Assembly (NCBI GenBank): GCA_015501075.1
Contig: JADNYJ010000006.1
Coordinates: 682,001-746,000 of the forward strand
DNA length: 64,000 nucleotides
From: Gymnopilus junonius
Lineage: Eukaryota > Basidiomycota > Agaricomycetes > Agaricales > Galerinaceae
Reading direction: 5' to 3'
A model generated the notes under the pieces. The model did not search any database, was not told the DNA's origin, and saw only the letters and a program-made list of their open reading frames with translations. Below are positions 21,578-35,159 of this stretch, piece after piece. Every line of letters starts with the position of its first letter. The first letter of the stretch is position 1. The position numbers and the translations under genes were made by a program.

Positions 21578-23394
21578 ATGTTATTTTCGTTTTCTGTCTT
21601 CGTTTCCGCCTTGATAGCGGGTGCCAGTGCCTCTAATGTGCTGGAACTCGACACCAGCAATTTCGATAGCGTCATTGGCAAGGGAAAGCCAGCCTTGGTC
21701 GAATTGTAGGCTGCATTTTCGTGGTTTGATTACTTTTGCTGAGACGAACTTCTAGCTTCGCGCCCTGGTGGTACGTTGATCAAAACTTTGCCTTGAGATC
21801 CCTACATCATACTAATCTTCTTTCAAAACCCTTCCCCAGTGGTCACTGCAAGGTGTGTTCGTTAATCCCAAGCTAGAGTTTTGTAATTGACCGGAACGGA
21901 AATAGAACCTCGCTCCTACATACGAGCAACTAGCAGATGCATTTGCGCATGCTAAGGACAAGGTTGTCATTGCCAAAGTAGATGCTGACGGTGAAGGAAA
22001 GCCTCTGGAAAGAAATATGGTGTCACCGGTTTCCCAAGTTCGTGCGTCTCGTATCGAAGTTTATGACCTTGCTGACTGCAAGTTCGTCAGCTCTCAAATG
22101 GTTTAACGCGAATGGCGAAGAAGATGAGAAATATTCTGAGGCTCGCATCTTGATGCCCTGGCAAACTAGTGAGTTATCCTTAACTTGTTATGCCCATGCT
22201 TTAATTCAGCAATCCAGCATTACAAAGAAAACGGGCATCAAGTCCAAGATCCCTCAACCACCTCCCACAGACGTCCTTGTCCTCGACCAAACCTCCTTCG
22301 ACGAGGTCGTTCTTGTCCGTAACTCCCTTGTTAGCTGTCTGGTCCTCCTCTTATCTGCGTTACCAGGACTCATCGAAGAACGTCATTGTCTCGTTCACTG
22401 CTCCTTGGTGCGGTCACTGCAAGAGGCTGAAGCCCGAGTATGAAAAAGGTAAGCATTGCTCCACGCTCTCTTCATTCCGATAATCATGGTATCGCCTCAG
22501 TTGCCTCCACCTTCAAGCCTGAAAGCAAGGTAAATATTCTCTCTTTTACCTTTGTCCTTATCCATACTCACCATTGTGTAGTGTGTCGTCGCCAATATCG
22601 ACGCTGACGACAAGAAGAACAGCAAGATCGCCCAGAAATACGGAATCACCGGATTCCCTACCGTCAAGTTCTTCTCCAAGGATAAGAAGGAACCCGAGGA
22701 CTACGAGGGTGGTCGCACGGAAGAGGAGATTGTTGCCTACCTCAACGAGAAGTGCGGTACACAACGTGCTGTTGGTGGAGGCTTGAACGATGAGGTAGGT
22801 GCATTCTCTTATTAACCTTTTTACCCTCTTTTCCCTTGTTCCTTCCGGCTTTCAAAGCAATGGAAGACGCCTCATTGGTTTCATTCATACTTGTTTTTTT
22901 TTTTCATTGATGATCTTTCCTAACAAAACCTCTTGTGTAATCTTCCTGATAGGCCGGTCTCCTTACCGATTTCGATACCCTTGCTCACAAATTTTTCATT
23001 GCTCCTACCACTGTCCGAGACTCTCTGTATCAGCAGGCGCTTCAGCTTGCCGTTAGCGCTGGACCGGCATCCAAGCACTACATCCGCGTCATGGAGAAAG
23101 TGGCCAACGGGACTACGGAATACGTCGAAAAGGAGTCTAAGAGGTAAGCGCCCCGAGTCTCTTGTGCGTTAGAGGTTCTGTTGCTGACGAATGATGCGCC
23201 ATTCATTTCTGCCGTGATTCCTCCGCGTTATTGCACTCTACCTCTAATAGATTGAGACCATCCTTGCGAAGCGCAACCTTGCCCCAAGCAAGCTCGACGA
23301 GATCAAGGTTAAGGCTAACATCCTGAAGTCGTTTGTCCACGACAGGTCGGAAGATGCGAAGGATAAGATCGGACGAGAAGAGGCCGAGCTGTAG
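21578..23394 (+). CDS. Protein disulfide isomerase, two thioredoxin domains plus ERp29c-type domain
   Basis: ER oxidoreductase that forms and rearranges disulfides in secreted proteins. It starts at 21578 with a signal peptide ([19 protein letters not shown]). First thioredoxin domain: APWCGHCK, whose codons are spread over three exons near 21760-21850. Second domain: [17 protein letters not shown] at about 22400, plus [13 protein letters not shown]. The C-terminal helical domain ([20 protein letters not shown], then [20 protein letters not shown]) is the ERp29c/P5-like tail. There is no KDEL-type end (stops REEAEL). Two apparent single-base losses in domain 1, at about 22006 (expected [12 protein letters not shown]) and about 22146 (expected ARDLDALANY), break the frame; these may be sequencing errors. 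Confidence 0.88.
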
Positions 23395-23930
23395 ATAATT
23401 ATATAACAAGCGGATAACCATTGGCTCTTATGTATAAACATATAACAGACATACCAACCCACTGTGCCTGTGCTATCTTTTACCTAGTATTTAAATTCCC
23501 ATTCGCGGGAAAGACATGGACGCAAGTGAGAAATTTCCGAGTTGTGGCTGCCTCGCGGTTGGGTCATCAGTGATTCGGAAGTCTGAAAAGTCAAGAAATG
23601 TTAAGAATGCGCCTCGTGTTGGAAGACATGAGGCACCTATGATCGACAGGACGGCCTCGAGGTGTGGTTTTAAGACGCGGTTGATTATCCCTGGGTCCGA
23701 GGTGGGTGGGCAAGAGTGGCTCCGTGTACACACCAAGTACCCTTCTCTTTATCATCTGTGGCGCCCATTGGTTTTTCGTAAGGTTGACCAATACCCTTCT
23801 TATATATAGGGGTCGCAAGTTTAAGGACCTCTAGCGCCGGTGTGTTAGTATTAAAGACCTACGCCGCTCCATTACCTCTGAGGATTCATACCCCTCCGTC
23901 TCAGACCGGTAATCTCTCTACCTGCTTCCG

Positions 23931-25101
23931 ATGGCATACTCATATTGGCCGCCGCGTTTTGGAGGCTTCCATGTGCCGCGATGGGGCCCCGGACCCCAAC
24001 CCAAACCGTCGCAAAATGCGAGAGAAGAAGTTTTCGAGCCGTTCATACCTCCTCCTCCAAACGAAATCATGGATCCGGACGAGGACGAAGATCAACCGAA
24101 TGTTGAACCAGTCCCAGTAGTCCAAAATCAAAATCCTCAGCGTCGTGTTCCGGAACAATTGCTCACGATCAGACCGTATCGCTTCAGGTGGTCAAAAAGT
24201 GCTTGGAAGCATGTCGTGCCTTCTGGTATGAGTATGCGCGTCGACCGGAGAAGGAACTCGGCGACTTGAAGGAGATATCGCAGATTAGAATTATCACTTG
24301 GAATGTGGATATGGTCTCTGATTATCACGAAGAACGTCTTACGGCTGCGCTGCGCCACATTGAAGAGGATGCGTTGAAGTGCAAGGAGGATGAGGAACCG
24401 GAGCCGTGTTGTATTCTCTTGCAGGAAGTGAGGGATTTTATCCTCCCTTACCTCCTAAAAGACCCTTGGGTCAGGAAGCACTTTGTCGTGGCGCCATTTA
24501 CAAAGGACAAATGGCCTGAAGGCGCGTGGTATGGGAATGTTACGCTCGTCTCGCGCTCGATCGAAATTGCAGAATGTCATATTCTGCATTATGCCTTTTC
24601 ACGCATGCAAAGGACGGCGCTTTGCGTGAAGATAAAGCTCAACTTTAGAGGTTCAAAAGACAAGGCCATCATTTCGATTGTCAATACGCATCTCGAGTCC
24701 TTGCCGGACGGAGCAGCAGCGCGTCCTAAACAACTGGCGATCTGTGCTCGTTTCCTTCTCTTGGAACAGGTGTCGGGAGGTATAGTTGCTGGAGATATGA
24801 ACGCCATTGGACCCGGGATGAAATGGTTGGAAAAGAACTGGGATTGCGCGATAGTTGGCGCAAGGGAGATATAGATGCGGGGAAAACCTGGGGATATCAA
24901 GGCCAAAACAGCGGGAATTATCCACCTAATAGGTTGGATAAGATATTCTTGTTACCCGGTGGTTACAAAGTAGAAGAGCCAAAGAGGATCGGTGTTGGCC
25001 TCAGAATTAAGGAGGACACAAACGACGCAGTGTGGGTTAGTGACCACTATGGTTTGGAGACAACATTGCGTATGAAAGCCAGGTCGACTTCATCAGAGTA
25101 A
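23931..25101 (+). CDS. Endonuclease/exonuclease/phosphatase family protein, TDP2-like
   Basis: About 390 residues with the full set of EEP landmarks: IITWNVDM (about 24290), ILLQEV, WYGNVTLVSR, SIVNTHLESLPD, IVAGDMNAIGPG, and WVSDHYGL near the end. The spacing and the TWNVD / GDMN / SDH pattern match the tyrosyl-DNA phosphodiesterase 2-like group, a metal-dependent phosphodiesterase family acting on DNA ends or related substrates; the substrate is inferred. A Pro-rich, acidic N-terminus precedes it (MAYSYWPPRFGGFHVPRWG). The frame must slip at about 24225 (TCTGG|TATGAG) and about 24834 (GAAAAG|AACTGG); in both cases one added G restores continuity. Either sequencing error or a young pseudogene. 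Confidence 0.78.
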
Positions 25102-25885
25102 ATTTTAAGTCAGTTCGTCAGAGTAGTGTTGTTTAAATCCAACAAGTCTGTTTTCAGTCATGCTAAACTCGAATATAAATTGGGAGAGTCGCTGCAAAGG
25201 TTGTCAGCAGTGTTCGCCTACCCCATGTCGCGGAACATACACGCATAGGGGCGAAGACGCGCAGCAATTAAGACGCGCTCCGTCACGCGCAGTTCGGTTT
25301 GTTACCGACGTTCGGCTTTGCCAATTGAAAATTTCTGACGATTTTCGTTTCATTGCGTCATGATCTGCCTCTCTAAATGTAGTTGGGTTGTAGGATATTG
25401 GTAGAAGCTCATGAAAGAAAGCCCAATACCCAGAGAAAATGGACATGTTCAATGCAGGTTTTCATGAGGCTTGCTTTGCGTCATCACGAGGAAATAATAC
25501 CGTTCTCATCATCACGGGGGCATGCGGAAGGAAGACCCCATTTCATCATTGAATTCCGTACTGCGCAGCTGCATGACATGCCAATGGCATGGCTTGCGAC
25601 TGGTTCATTCGGTGAACAGATGGATGTTCTGTTTGACCGCGACTAGTTTAGCTTGGAAATGGAATGAAAGTCGAGAACTCAGAAGAGGAGATGAATGTTG
25701 TTCGTAACTAGATCAGAGCCAGTCACAGCCTGGCCCCACCGGGTCGCTTTCAGCAATGTTGATGACTATTTGGTCTACATTTGCCGAACGGGTAGTCAAT
25801 AAATTTGATGGTTGAGTTTTCCCTTGTTCTTCCACGTTCGCTGTAGAATCCCTCGTTCTTGTCGTCGTCGTCGCTCACGTTCATC
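25102..25885. other. Intergenic region
   Basis: About 780 bases between the EEP-family gene and the surface protein gene. I see no supported coding exon, tRNA or repeat. Confidence 0.5.
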
Positions 25886-26922
25886 ATGAAGGCCTCTTCC
25901 CTTGCTGTTGCTCTCCTCTCCGCCGCTGGTGTTCTCGCCCAGAGCAGCACACTGACCATCAACACCCCGTGAGCTCTTCATTATGCCTCTCATGCATGGG
26001 ATTTTCGCTTATCGTACCACTTAGCATTGCCCCCGTTGTATGCGAACCCCTCCTCATCAACTGGTCTGGAGGAACTCGTAAGCACCTCATTATTTATGTA
26101 CGACGTAGTTTTACTCATCTTGTTCTCCATAGCCCCCTACTTTTTGGTTCGTGACATCCTGCACCATGCACCATGTATTTGTCATTGACCATTACTCTTC
26201 ATTTTCATGTTTATAGAGGTGTGTTTTCTAATCTGACGCATTACTGTCAATCTTACCAAAATATGTGCAGCATTGTCCCCGGTAACCAGCCAGGTGCTGC
26301 TGCGCTCTTTGACTTCGGTCAACAGAATGGCAACTCCATCACCTGGACTGTCAACGTTACGGCTGGTAAGTCCCGCCCTGGAATATTTGACCAGTAATGT
26401 TATTGAACAATGCCTTATTTCAAAGGTACCACCCTCGGTTTGGATTTGCGTGATAACACTGGGACTCTCGCACAATCCGCATCCTTCACCATCCAATCGT
26501 CAAGTGAGTTATTTTCAGTGACCTCTAAAATTAGTTCTGACTGTCATTTGTAGCCAACACGGCATGCTTGACCAGCACCGGTTCTAGTAGCAGTGGTTCG
26601 TCTTCACCTTCTGGGTCAACCCCTGCTGGATCTACTACCTCAACCTCTACTACCTCCGCCGCCTCTACTCCCGCCACTACCGCTCCCGCTAACACCAACA
26701 CCGCCATCACTCCTGTGACCACTGGTACCTCTACTTCTTCCAAGTACATCCCACCTTCCTTCTTTGAGCGCATTTATCTGATTGATATGTAGGTCTAGCA
26801 CTTCCGCAAGCGGCTCCACCTCCCCTTCGACCTCTGCCAAGTCTGGTGCCATCTCGGTCAAGGTCGCCAGTGGGCTTGCTACTGCTGTAGGAGCTGCCCT
26901 TTTCGCTTTCGTCATGGCTTGA
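25886..26922 (+). CDS. Secreted Ser/Thr-rich, probably GPI-anchored surface protein
   Basis: Small multi-exon gene. It starts at 25886 with a clear signal peptide (MKASSLAVALLSAAGVLAQS) followed by SSTLTINTP. The central part (SIVPGNQPGAAALFDFGQQN, then ITWTVNVTAGTTLGLDLRDN, then TGTLAQSASFTIQSS) looks like the small Ig-like fold of Kre9/Knh1-type or related fungal surface proteins. A long Ser/Thr/Pro tail (about 26570-26850) follows, then a hydrophobic C-terminus (GLATAVGAALFAFVMA) preceded by SG-type small residues, as expected for GPI attachment. It probably sits in the wall or membrane and is O-glycosylated. Exact family uncertain. Confidence 0.8.
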
Positions 26923-29427
26923 GGCGGCGACTATCACCCCAGCAATTATGGTCATTGGGTAGGGTGAATGATGTACGTCTATACCAAGGAACCCATGCTT
27001 CTCTGCGTACACCATTCAGTAATCGTTCTAGCTTATTCTGACATTTTCTTACTCGAAGTTCTATCTGAGCTCTGGACCCCCTTCCGCATTTTACATGGAC
27101 GAACAACTTGCAGACACTTTATTTTTGTACCTTGATTCCTCTCTCCCCCATTTACGGATGTTGAGAAAGTTACGTTGGTACTTTTTTTTCCATCTTCATT
27201 TACGACACCTTTCACACCCTTCGAAAGTACATAGTACATACCCATGTTTGTCTTGCGTACTAATTGCTGTTTGTGCCATAATGTGACAATTGCTCTGTAG
27301 AGGAGGGGAGTGAACGGTGTAAGTATTACTACTATCAATTGTGCAATTGAAGTGGTACATAGATCATTGACTCCATGTGGTTGCGAAGAATGAATGAGAT
27401 GGGTAAAAACTAGTTGCTTTATAACTTAAGTAATCCTTGGGGCCCGAGGATCATATATCTTGAACTGATTGTGGGGCTTTCTAGGGAACTTCAGCTCGAC
27501 TTCAGTCGTCAACGTGTCGGAATTTAGTCGATTCATTCGACCACTTATGGCCGTTAGTCGGTTTGGGACTTAGAGCTCTAAATATAAAGGCCATGTGGAC
27601 TGCACTAGTACTATGTGCAGAAGTCGAGTCGTCAGCAGTGCGCAAGTATGTATGTATTTACAGCACTTAGTTTTTATTGATACCTAATAATGGTGCTGTC
27701 AGTCATTCAGTACGATATGAGATGGACCATATAAAGTACATATGATGGGATTCCTACCCAAACTTCACTATGGTATAGTCTGCATGGCACTGAGGTTGTT
27801 GAAAAAGAAATTGAAAGGAATTTATGATGCCGTAACGCTAGCACTGCTTTATAGAGTACGAGTATAACGTCATGCATGTTATCATGAACAAATGTAACAT
27901 ATGGCAATCAGTTAGACGCTGGCTAACATTTGAAAGTTACGTTTTAGAGCTCGGTCAAGGTAATGACCGACGCGAAGGGTCCTTACTACTTAGTCCCTTT
28001 ATTCGTAAGTACTGAGCGTGGGAACAAGGTTGATGACCTGTTTTGCTTCCCTCCTTCACGCATGAGCACTCTCGAGTATAACGCTCGATAGCCCAGTGTA
28101 TTCAAAAGCATTGGAATCTCTACTGTTGAAACCTAGATGCAAACCAAGAGAAGGCCCCAGGGCCTCGTGAGACCAGGCACACCCAGTTGACCTACCACCA
28201 TTCTCCCTGGCCATGGAGAAGACCAGCTGACCGTCTCCGAGGCCTATCGGGTGTCTGGGCATCACACAAAATCGGTTCGACATACGTACATACAGATTAT
28301 TTCATGAGAAGGTTCTTCGCTTAAGGGTGGTCACGACGTCGACAAGCAACCAGGGTTCAAGAATGTTTCCAACCTGGCGGGCCGGCTGATGCTGCGAATG
28401 GTGTGCTATGTAGTTGCGCAGGATTTCTAGTTGCACGCTCTTCGTTCTCGCGTCTAGCGACGGGTGAAACCCTTGTATTCTCATGGGATAGCCGCCATAC
28501 ACCTCCCACAGATAAAAGAAGTTCGGTTCAGGTTCCGGCTCTCGGACTGCGCCACAAGAAGAAGGCTGGAAGAAGTTTAGAGCTTATTTTCCTAGGTCTT
28601 TCAGTGCCTCGCAAGCAATAACGTTGACTGATTGTTTGTCCCTAGCAGCGCGTTGCAATAGTATGCAGCAAAAAAGGTTGTAATAACTTTAGTGGCACCT
28701 TCACTTGAAACTTCACCATTCGCACAGAGGGGCCCCAAATTTATTCCTTCGGCACTACCTTCAGACCTTGTCTAATTTTCTCAGGAATAAGGTTATTCGC
28801 TCTCTATACTCTATGTAGGAGCTGGGATGCTTTTAAATATTCTCCTACGAAGTACCAGGTGTGGAAGGTCGAAGGGAACTGTACCGAAACATATTTTCCA
28901 TTGGGCAGAACCTCATTCTGAATGTTCATGGCTCAACAGATACTCTCAAACTGCTTGAACGAGTATATCTATGAATGTCGGAAGATGGAGTAGCCTCTGA
29001 CTCTTTACCCCATCTCGCAATTTCCATTAAGGGGTTACTTACATGAGCGGAATTTGGCCGGGCCCAGTGATGGATAGATGTTATGGTGTTCGAAGACGTC
29101 TATGTGGCTCGTCCAGCTGCCAATGCTGCCATGAGCAATCCGGAAATTGCCTCTCAAATGTTTAGATCCCTACAAGATAGATGACCGCCACTTAAACTGG
29201 AACCTATTCAAAGCGGTCACAGTACAAAATATGTCCGCACTCTGATGTGCCTGTTGAAAGTCATAACGAGAGTCTCACTGTTCATCGGAGTGAAGGAGGA
29301 CTGTGCTTATTTCCATTCCCGTTATAAAACGGTGTTCCACCATACTTCCCTGAGCAACGCCCTGCATTCATTCGTTCTTTGACCTACGGCTGGCGATCTG
29401 GCCCACCTCTCTTTTTTCGCGACAATA
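26923..29427. other. Long gene-free stretch
   Basis: About 2.5 kb with no supported gene. Short ORFs on both strands have no recognisable content. A TATA-like CTAAATATAAAGGCC lies at about 27577. Several TCGAC-type words occur around 27500-27630. Nothing here is convincingly a transposon end or an RNA gene. The last few hundred bases are the promoter region of the first sugar transporter. Confidence 0.45.
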
Positions 29428-31741
29428 ATGTCGAGCTTTGATGGACAACTCTCAATTCTCGACTACATCCACAAAGGTGCATGGTACAAGAACCGGGGTG
29501 AGTGATAATTTGCTCCAGTAACCTTTTTCAACTTTTCTGAGCTGATTTCCAGGTATTCTCACTCTCAACCTCCTTCTTTTGATTCCGCTGGTGACGTCTG
29601 TGGTCAATGGACTTGACTCCTCCCTAATTAATGGTTAGTAATTCGGCGCCCCTGATCCTCCATTCAATTGACCCTGTGCGCCTGCAGGTTTGCAAATCTC
29701 CCCGGATTGGCAGGAGTACTTTAATCATCCCAGAGGGAAGACGTTAGGTATGCCTTTCTTAGTACAAATCGCCGACCCAGGGTCTGCTTATATTAACCCA
29801 CCCAATCAGGGATACTTAATTCTGCACAATTCATAGGCAACCTTATAGCGCTGCCGTTTACACCTTATGCATCGGACATATATGGCCGCCGCGCCGCACT
29901 GTTCTTTGGCGCTGTTATAATGTGTATGGGTGTAGGTCTGCAGGCCGCTGCTTGGAGCATTCCCATGTTCATTGGGGCACGATTTGCAAGTAAGTGATCC
30001 AAGAGATAACCAATCAAGTTAGATTCTGATTAAATACTATCATTCAGTCGGTTTTGGTCTCGCGTTCTGCCAAAATGCTGCGCCTTTACTCCTTATCGAA
30101 TTGTCCTACCCAACGCAGGTGCGCACAGTCTCCCATATCTCACAGTGATAAATGACCCAAATGTCCACTATAACAGCGCGGACGAATCACCGCCATTTAC
30201 AACAGTTCCTGGTATTTTGGCAGTATTGTTTCGGCATGGGTACGTTATAATATCGCTAATTTCAGAAAACCCTCCACTTAATGTCCACCAGGTGTGTTTT
30301 GGCACCTTCAATCATGGAGGTGGCAGTCAGTGGTCGTGGCGCATTCCAACGCTGGTCCAAGCCCTGTGCCCACTGGCCCAAATGATCAGTGTTTGGTTTA
30401 TGCCCGAGTCCCCTCGATGGCTGGTTTCCAAGGGAATGGTGAGTAGATTGAGATGCGCCACCAAAACTTGGGTCCTATTCCGAGATGACTGTTTTACTAT
30501 TTAGGAATCTCGGGCGGCGACCATTCTGGCCAAGTACCATGCACATGGGAGCAATGAACGGGACCCTCTGATTATGTTCGAGATGGCGCAGATACGGCAT
30601 GCCATCCGATTGGAAGAGGAGATTAATAGGACGACGACGTTTTGGTCTCTTTTTACCACTCCTGGTAATCGGAGACGCATGCGCATCATCCTTGGTGTCG
30701 CCGTCTTTTCTCAATGGAGGTAAGTGGGCCGCAATCTGGCTAATCATTCACCTCTCACTGTCCTGCAATTTTTTAGCGGTAACGGCGTGCTTTCTTACTA
30801 TATCAATATCGTTTTGGAAAGTGTTGGAATCACATCTACGAACACCAAATCCGTTGTCAATGGATGTCTTCAGGTATGTTACTGGGTGGCAGAGAGGGTA
30901 CTAGGACTGCCAATAATTCGTTATAACAGACGTTCAACTTTGGAATTGCAATCGGCGCTTCTCTCCTCATCGATTACGCTGGTCGTCGACCTCTCTTCCT
31001 TATTTCTACAGTTGGAATGCTTGCAAGTAAGTGGCATCAAGTCATTAGCTTGGTGACAACGTTGAAGCAAAGCTCTAGCCTACTGCTGTTGTACTCTCAC
31101 CAATGCATTGTACAGCACCATGAACGATGTCATTGCCGCCAAGGCAACAATTCCTCTCATATTCCTATTCTTCTTTTTTTATAACCTTGCATATTCACCC
31201 GTCATCATCGCCTATGCGCTGGAGATCCTGCCCTTTAGGATTCGTGCAAAGGGGTTTGCCGTTATGGTTAGTGCCGTTTGCATTGACTCCGACAAGAGCG
31301 GAGGTTGATTCCGTTATCTAGAATTTGACCATGATGGCTACAATTGCTTTCAATGACTTCGTAAATCCATGGGCACTTGCTGCTATGCACTGGAAATATT
31401 ATTTGGTCTACTGCGGCTGGCTCGCCATAGAACTTGTTTTTGTTTATTTCTTCATCGTGGAAACTAAGGGTAAATGACCCGTTCCTCATATCATCCCTCG
31501 TCTGATTTCAATTATCTTAGGACGGACCCTCGAGGAAACAGCCGCCATGTTCGACGGTGCGAACCAACCTCAAGACCTTATAGCAATGGGCGGAGAAGCA
31601 GCAAGAATGACCATCAGGATCACCCAAATTGAGGAGCGTAAAACTGACGAGGATCAAATCGATGCATATTACAACATGAAGAAGCGGGACAAAGACTCAG
31701 ATACTGCCTCAAGCACGGATTTCTATGGACGTGCTCTTTGA
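29428..31741 (+). CDS. MFS sugar transporter 1 (lactose permease/hexose-type)
   Basis: About 530 residues in roughly ten exons, start at 29428 (MSSFDGQLSILDYIHKGAWY), stop at 31741. Twelve-helix sugar porter family: VNGLDSSLING in TM1, DIYGRRAALFFGA (loop 2-3 signature), RGRITAIYNSSWYFGSI, PESPRWLVSKG (end of TM6), GNGVLSYYINIVLESVGI (TM7), DYAGRRPLFL, FRIRAKGFAVM, and FIVETKGRTLEETAAMFDG at the C-terminus. These are the standard proton-coupled sugar porter motifs. Frame is kept at every junction I checked. The next gene is a paralogue in the same orientation. Confidence 0.92.
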
Positions 31742-32516
31742 TTACTTACGACCCTCGCAATTATGGATTTAATTTCGATGCATTCTTTATTTTAGTATCT
31801 ATATCTTTAGGTTATGAGTTGTACCTTATTATTTCCTTTGATTATGCTCTAATGACAATACCCTCCCATGTGTTGGCATCGATTATTTAGCTTTAAACGA
31901 TACCCGAACGAACCCCGCATACATCATCGATCACAAATAAGGTGTAAGGTCCCATCAATCTCCGGCGCTTATCGTAAAGTCTCACGTGATTGATCAATAA
32001 AGATTTACTGGAAGCAAACTGAAAGCTAGAGCATATTTCGTACAAAAATTTCGCATAGTGTACACATTACCTTGGAGCTCTGGCTAACGAAATGCACTTT
32101 CGGCCGTAATAAGGAGGCTTTAGGGAGTCGTTCTGGAAGACGGGAATTGCCGCATGCGCGCAACATCACATGACGGAACTTTTAGATTGCCATTTCATCG
32201 GACTCGGAGATATCCCGGGGACGATTCTCCATCTTTCTCCATCCTCTCACGTTTCCACTGCGTTCCGGTCGCTTGTCGATATTTAGCCTGCACTTGTACC
32301 TGCCGGATGTTAGAAAACACAAGTAATACCGACTACTCCCAATGGTGTGAAGCTAATCCTGTTCCTTATATTACGGGCGCGAATCTCTTGCCACCTGTTC
32401 TGTTTTCCGGCCTTGTGCTATCCTGCTTCATCCTGCACTCTCTGGCCTTCGCGAGTCCCGATTGGGGATTAGACCATTCGATACGACATTCACCCCGTAG
32501 TGGGTCATGGCGCCAA
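31742..32516. other. Intergenic region between the sugar transporter genes
   Basis: About 775 bases with no supported exon. It should contain the terminator of the first and the promoter of the second transporter. Confidence 0.5.
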
Positions 32517-34827
32517 CGGGTAATGAAGGATATTGGTCAATTGTCGATTTCATCCACCAGGGTCCATGGTGGAAGAACAGAGGTTCGTGTCTTTTAGTTT
32601 CAAAGACGCGTCTGGCTGAAATTTTTCCTAGGCATTCTCATTCTGAATTTGTGTCTCTTGACACCACTTATGACATCGGTCGTTAATGGCATCGATTCAT
32701 CTCTTGTAAATGGTGAGTGAATTTTCGTCGTCTTCTCCCGGTTCTTCGCTCATACCGATCTCATCCCACCAACAGGTCTTCAGATCTTGCCTGGCTGGCA
32801 GAGTTACTTCCATTTTCCGAAAGGAAGGACTTTGGGTACGACCTGTGCACATCCAGTGTCTTCTCTGTGGAACTCATCCCTTTCATAGGGCTCATCAATT
32901 CTGCTCAGTTCTTAGGCAACCTGACAGGTTTGCCATTCACAGCCTTCCTTTCCGACACTCTAGGTCGCCGGACGGCTCTTTTCATAGGAAGCTTACTTAT
33001 GTGCTTGGGTGTTGGCTTGCAAGCTGCTGCTTGGAATGTGGCCATGCTCATCGGAGCTCGATACACAAGTCGGTGTTTTAATTTTATGTCACAGGTTTGT
33101 TATCCTCAATAAGCTTCCTTGACTTACAGTTGGCGTTGGTCTTTCGTTCTGTCAGAACGCTTCACCGCTCCTTCTCATTGAGCTTTCTTATCCGACCCAT
33201 GTACGAATGTCATTTTTGTGTTTTATTCCTCAGGCTAACCAAAAGCGCCCGCTAGCGCGGTAAAATCACGTCGTTGTTCAACTCATCATGGTACCTCGGC
33301 AGTATCATTTCAGCATGGGTAATTGCATCCTAACCCGCCGAGCAACAACGACGAGGACTCATCTTTCATACCCTCTTCCAGGTCTGCTTTGGTGCCTTCA
33401 TCGGTGCTGGTGATTCCCAATGGTCGTGGCGCGTGCCAACCCTTGTTCAAGGCAATATGTCCCGTAATACAAATCTTAACGATCTATTTCGTCCCCGAAT
33501 CACCGCGTTGGCTAGTCTCCAAAGGCAGGGAATCCAAAGCAGCAGCTGTACTAACAAAATTTCATGCAAACGGAGGTGATTCCCATGACCCCTTGGTAGC
33601 CTTTGAAATGGCTCAAATACGGCATGCAATTCGGATGGAGGAAGATATCAACCGCAGTACATCTTTCTTGTCCCTCTTTTCAACTCCCGGCAACAGAAAG
33701 CGCATGATGCTCGTCATGTCCATCGCTGTCTTTTCGCAGTGGAGGTTTGTCCTTTTCGATCAGTTTGTTTTTCGGCCCTTCAAGCTTCTCATGATCATCC
33801 TTCATTTAGTGGTAATGGTCTTGTATCTTATTATATCAACATTATCTTGGAGGGTGTTGGGGTCCACGACGTGAAAACAAAATCAATAATTAATGGGTGC
33901 CTACAGGTTAGCTCTGTTTTATTCATCGCATGCGTTTTTACCGCTGACTTGTGGTTAGATATTCAATTTCGTCATCGCGATGGGTGCAGCCATGCTAGTC
34001 GACCGTGCTGGCCGACGACCACTCTTTATCTTATCTAATTCTGGAATGCTTGCAAGTGAGTAGCGCAATAATCTGGCGATGTTCAACCGGTTTGTTTACC
34101 TGTGAAATAGCTTTTTGTGCTTGGACTGTAACGACTGCTCTGTATAACACCATCCACAACGCCGCCGCCGCTAGGGCCACTATTCCCATGATATTTTTAT
34201 TCTATTTCTTCTATGATCTCGCTTATACGCCACTGTTGGTTGCTTACACCCTGGAGATATTGCCATTCCGAATTCGTGCGAAGGGCTTTGCGATCATGGT
34301 TCGTGGTGATTGCGTGACCTTTTCAGTGATAGCTAATGCATGAAACTGTAGAACTTGACTGTCATGGCCACTCTAGCGTTCAACGAGTTCGTTAATCCAT
34401 GGGCACTCGACGCGATTTCTTGGTGGTATTATGTTGTGTACTGCGGCTGGCTCATCCTAGAGCTATTTTTTGTCGTCTTTTTCATTGTAGAGACCAAAGG
34501 TATTGTTTCTTTCTTGTTTTTGCTTCAGAAGCTTCATTGACGCATGCAAATTTAGGACGTACACTAGAGGAAACGGCAGCATTATTTGATGGCGATGATC
34601 AGCAACAAGATATAGCAGTCATGGGAGGACAGGCGGCGGATATGACCTCAAGACTCAGCCGAGGCGCCGTGTTACCTGAAACCCTACCTGAATTAGAACG
34701 AGAGACTAGGCCGATATCCGACTCGGAAGAAAAAGTTAACGAATATTACGAAATGAAAAAGAGGTACAGGGATTCTGACAATACTGGATCATCCTCAAAT
34801 ACCCATAGCCATTGGCGCGCAATCTGA
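32517..34827 (+). CDS. MFS sugar transporter 2 (paralogue of the preceding gene)
   Basis: Same exon layout as its neighbour. It starts at 32517 (MAPTGNEGYWSIVDFIHQGP), which also avoids an apparent frame problem seen with an earlier ATG, and stops at 34827. Motifs: VNGIDSSLVNG, DTLGRRTALFIGS, RGKITSLFNSSWYLGSI, PESPRWLVSKGRES, GNGLVSYYINIILEGVGV, DRAGRRPLFIL, FRIRAKGFAIM, FIVETKGRTLEETAALFDG. The exon following VCFGAFIGAGDSQWSWRVP contains one extra G at 33451-33452 (CAAGGCAATATG, expected CAAGCAATATG for QAICP), which shifts frame. Sugar specificity cannot be told. Confidence 0.88.
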
Positions 34828-35159
34828 CACTCTTTGCTCTTTGCACTGTATTTTCTACTCAAACGTTTCACTTGTCTTGTTACCACGGTGTATGTTTACC
34901 TTGCAGACTATATCCGTAAAATTGTCTCACGAAAGTGGGAAATGTTCTGTACATACCGCGCTAAAAGAGAAGAGAAGCTACACTGTCATAGAAATAAGCT
35001 ACACTGTCAATCATGCTCAGCGATGTCTATTCCGGAACCGTGTCTACGGAACAGTAGGAATCTAACAATCAACCCAAGATATACAGAACCCGGTATCCAA
35101 AGAAAAAAGATCAAACTCTACCAGATACTTAGTAAAAAGAAAATATATACTCTGATAGT

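Noticed and set aside
26923..29427. Possible RNA genes or transposon in the long empty region
   Set aside because: No tRNA-like T-loop, no inverted ends and no coding similarity could be supported by eye.
32154..32597. Open frame overlapping the start of sugar transporter 2
   Set aside because: Different frame from the transporter; the ATG at 32517 gives the expected N-terminus matching transporter 1.
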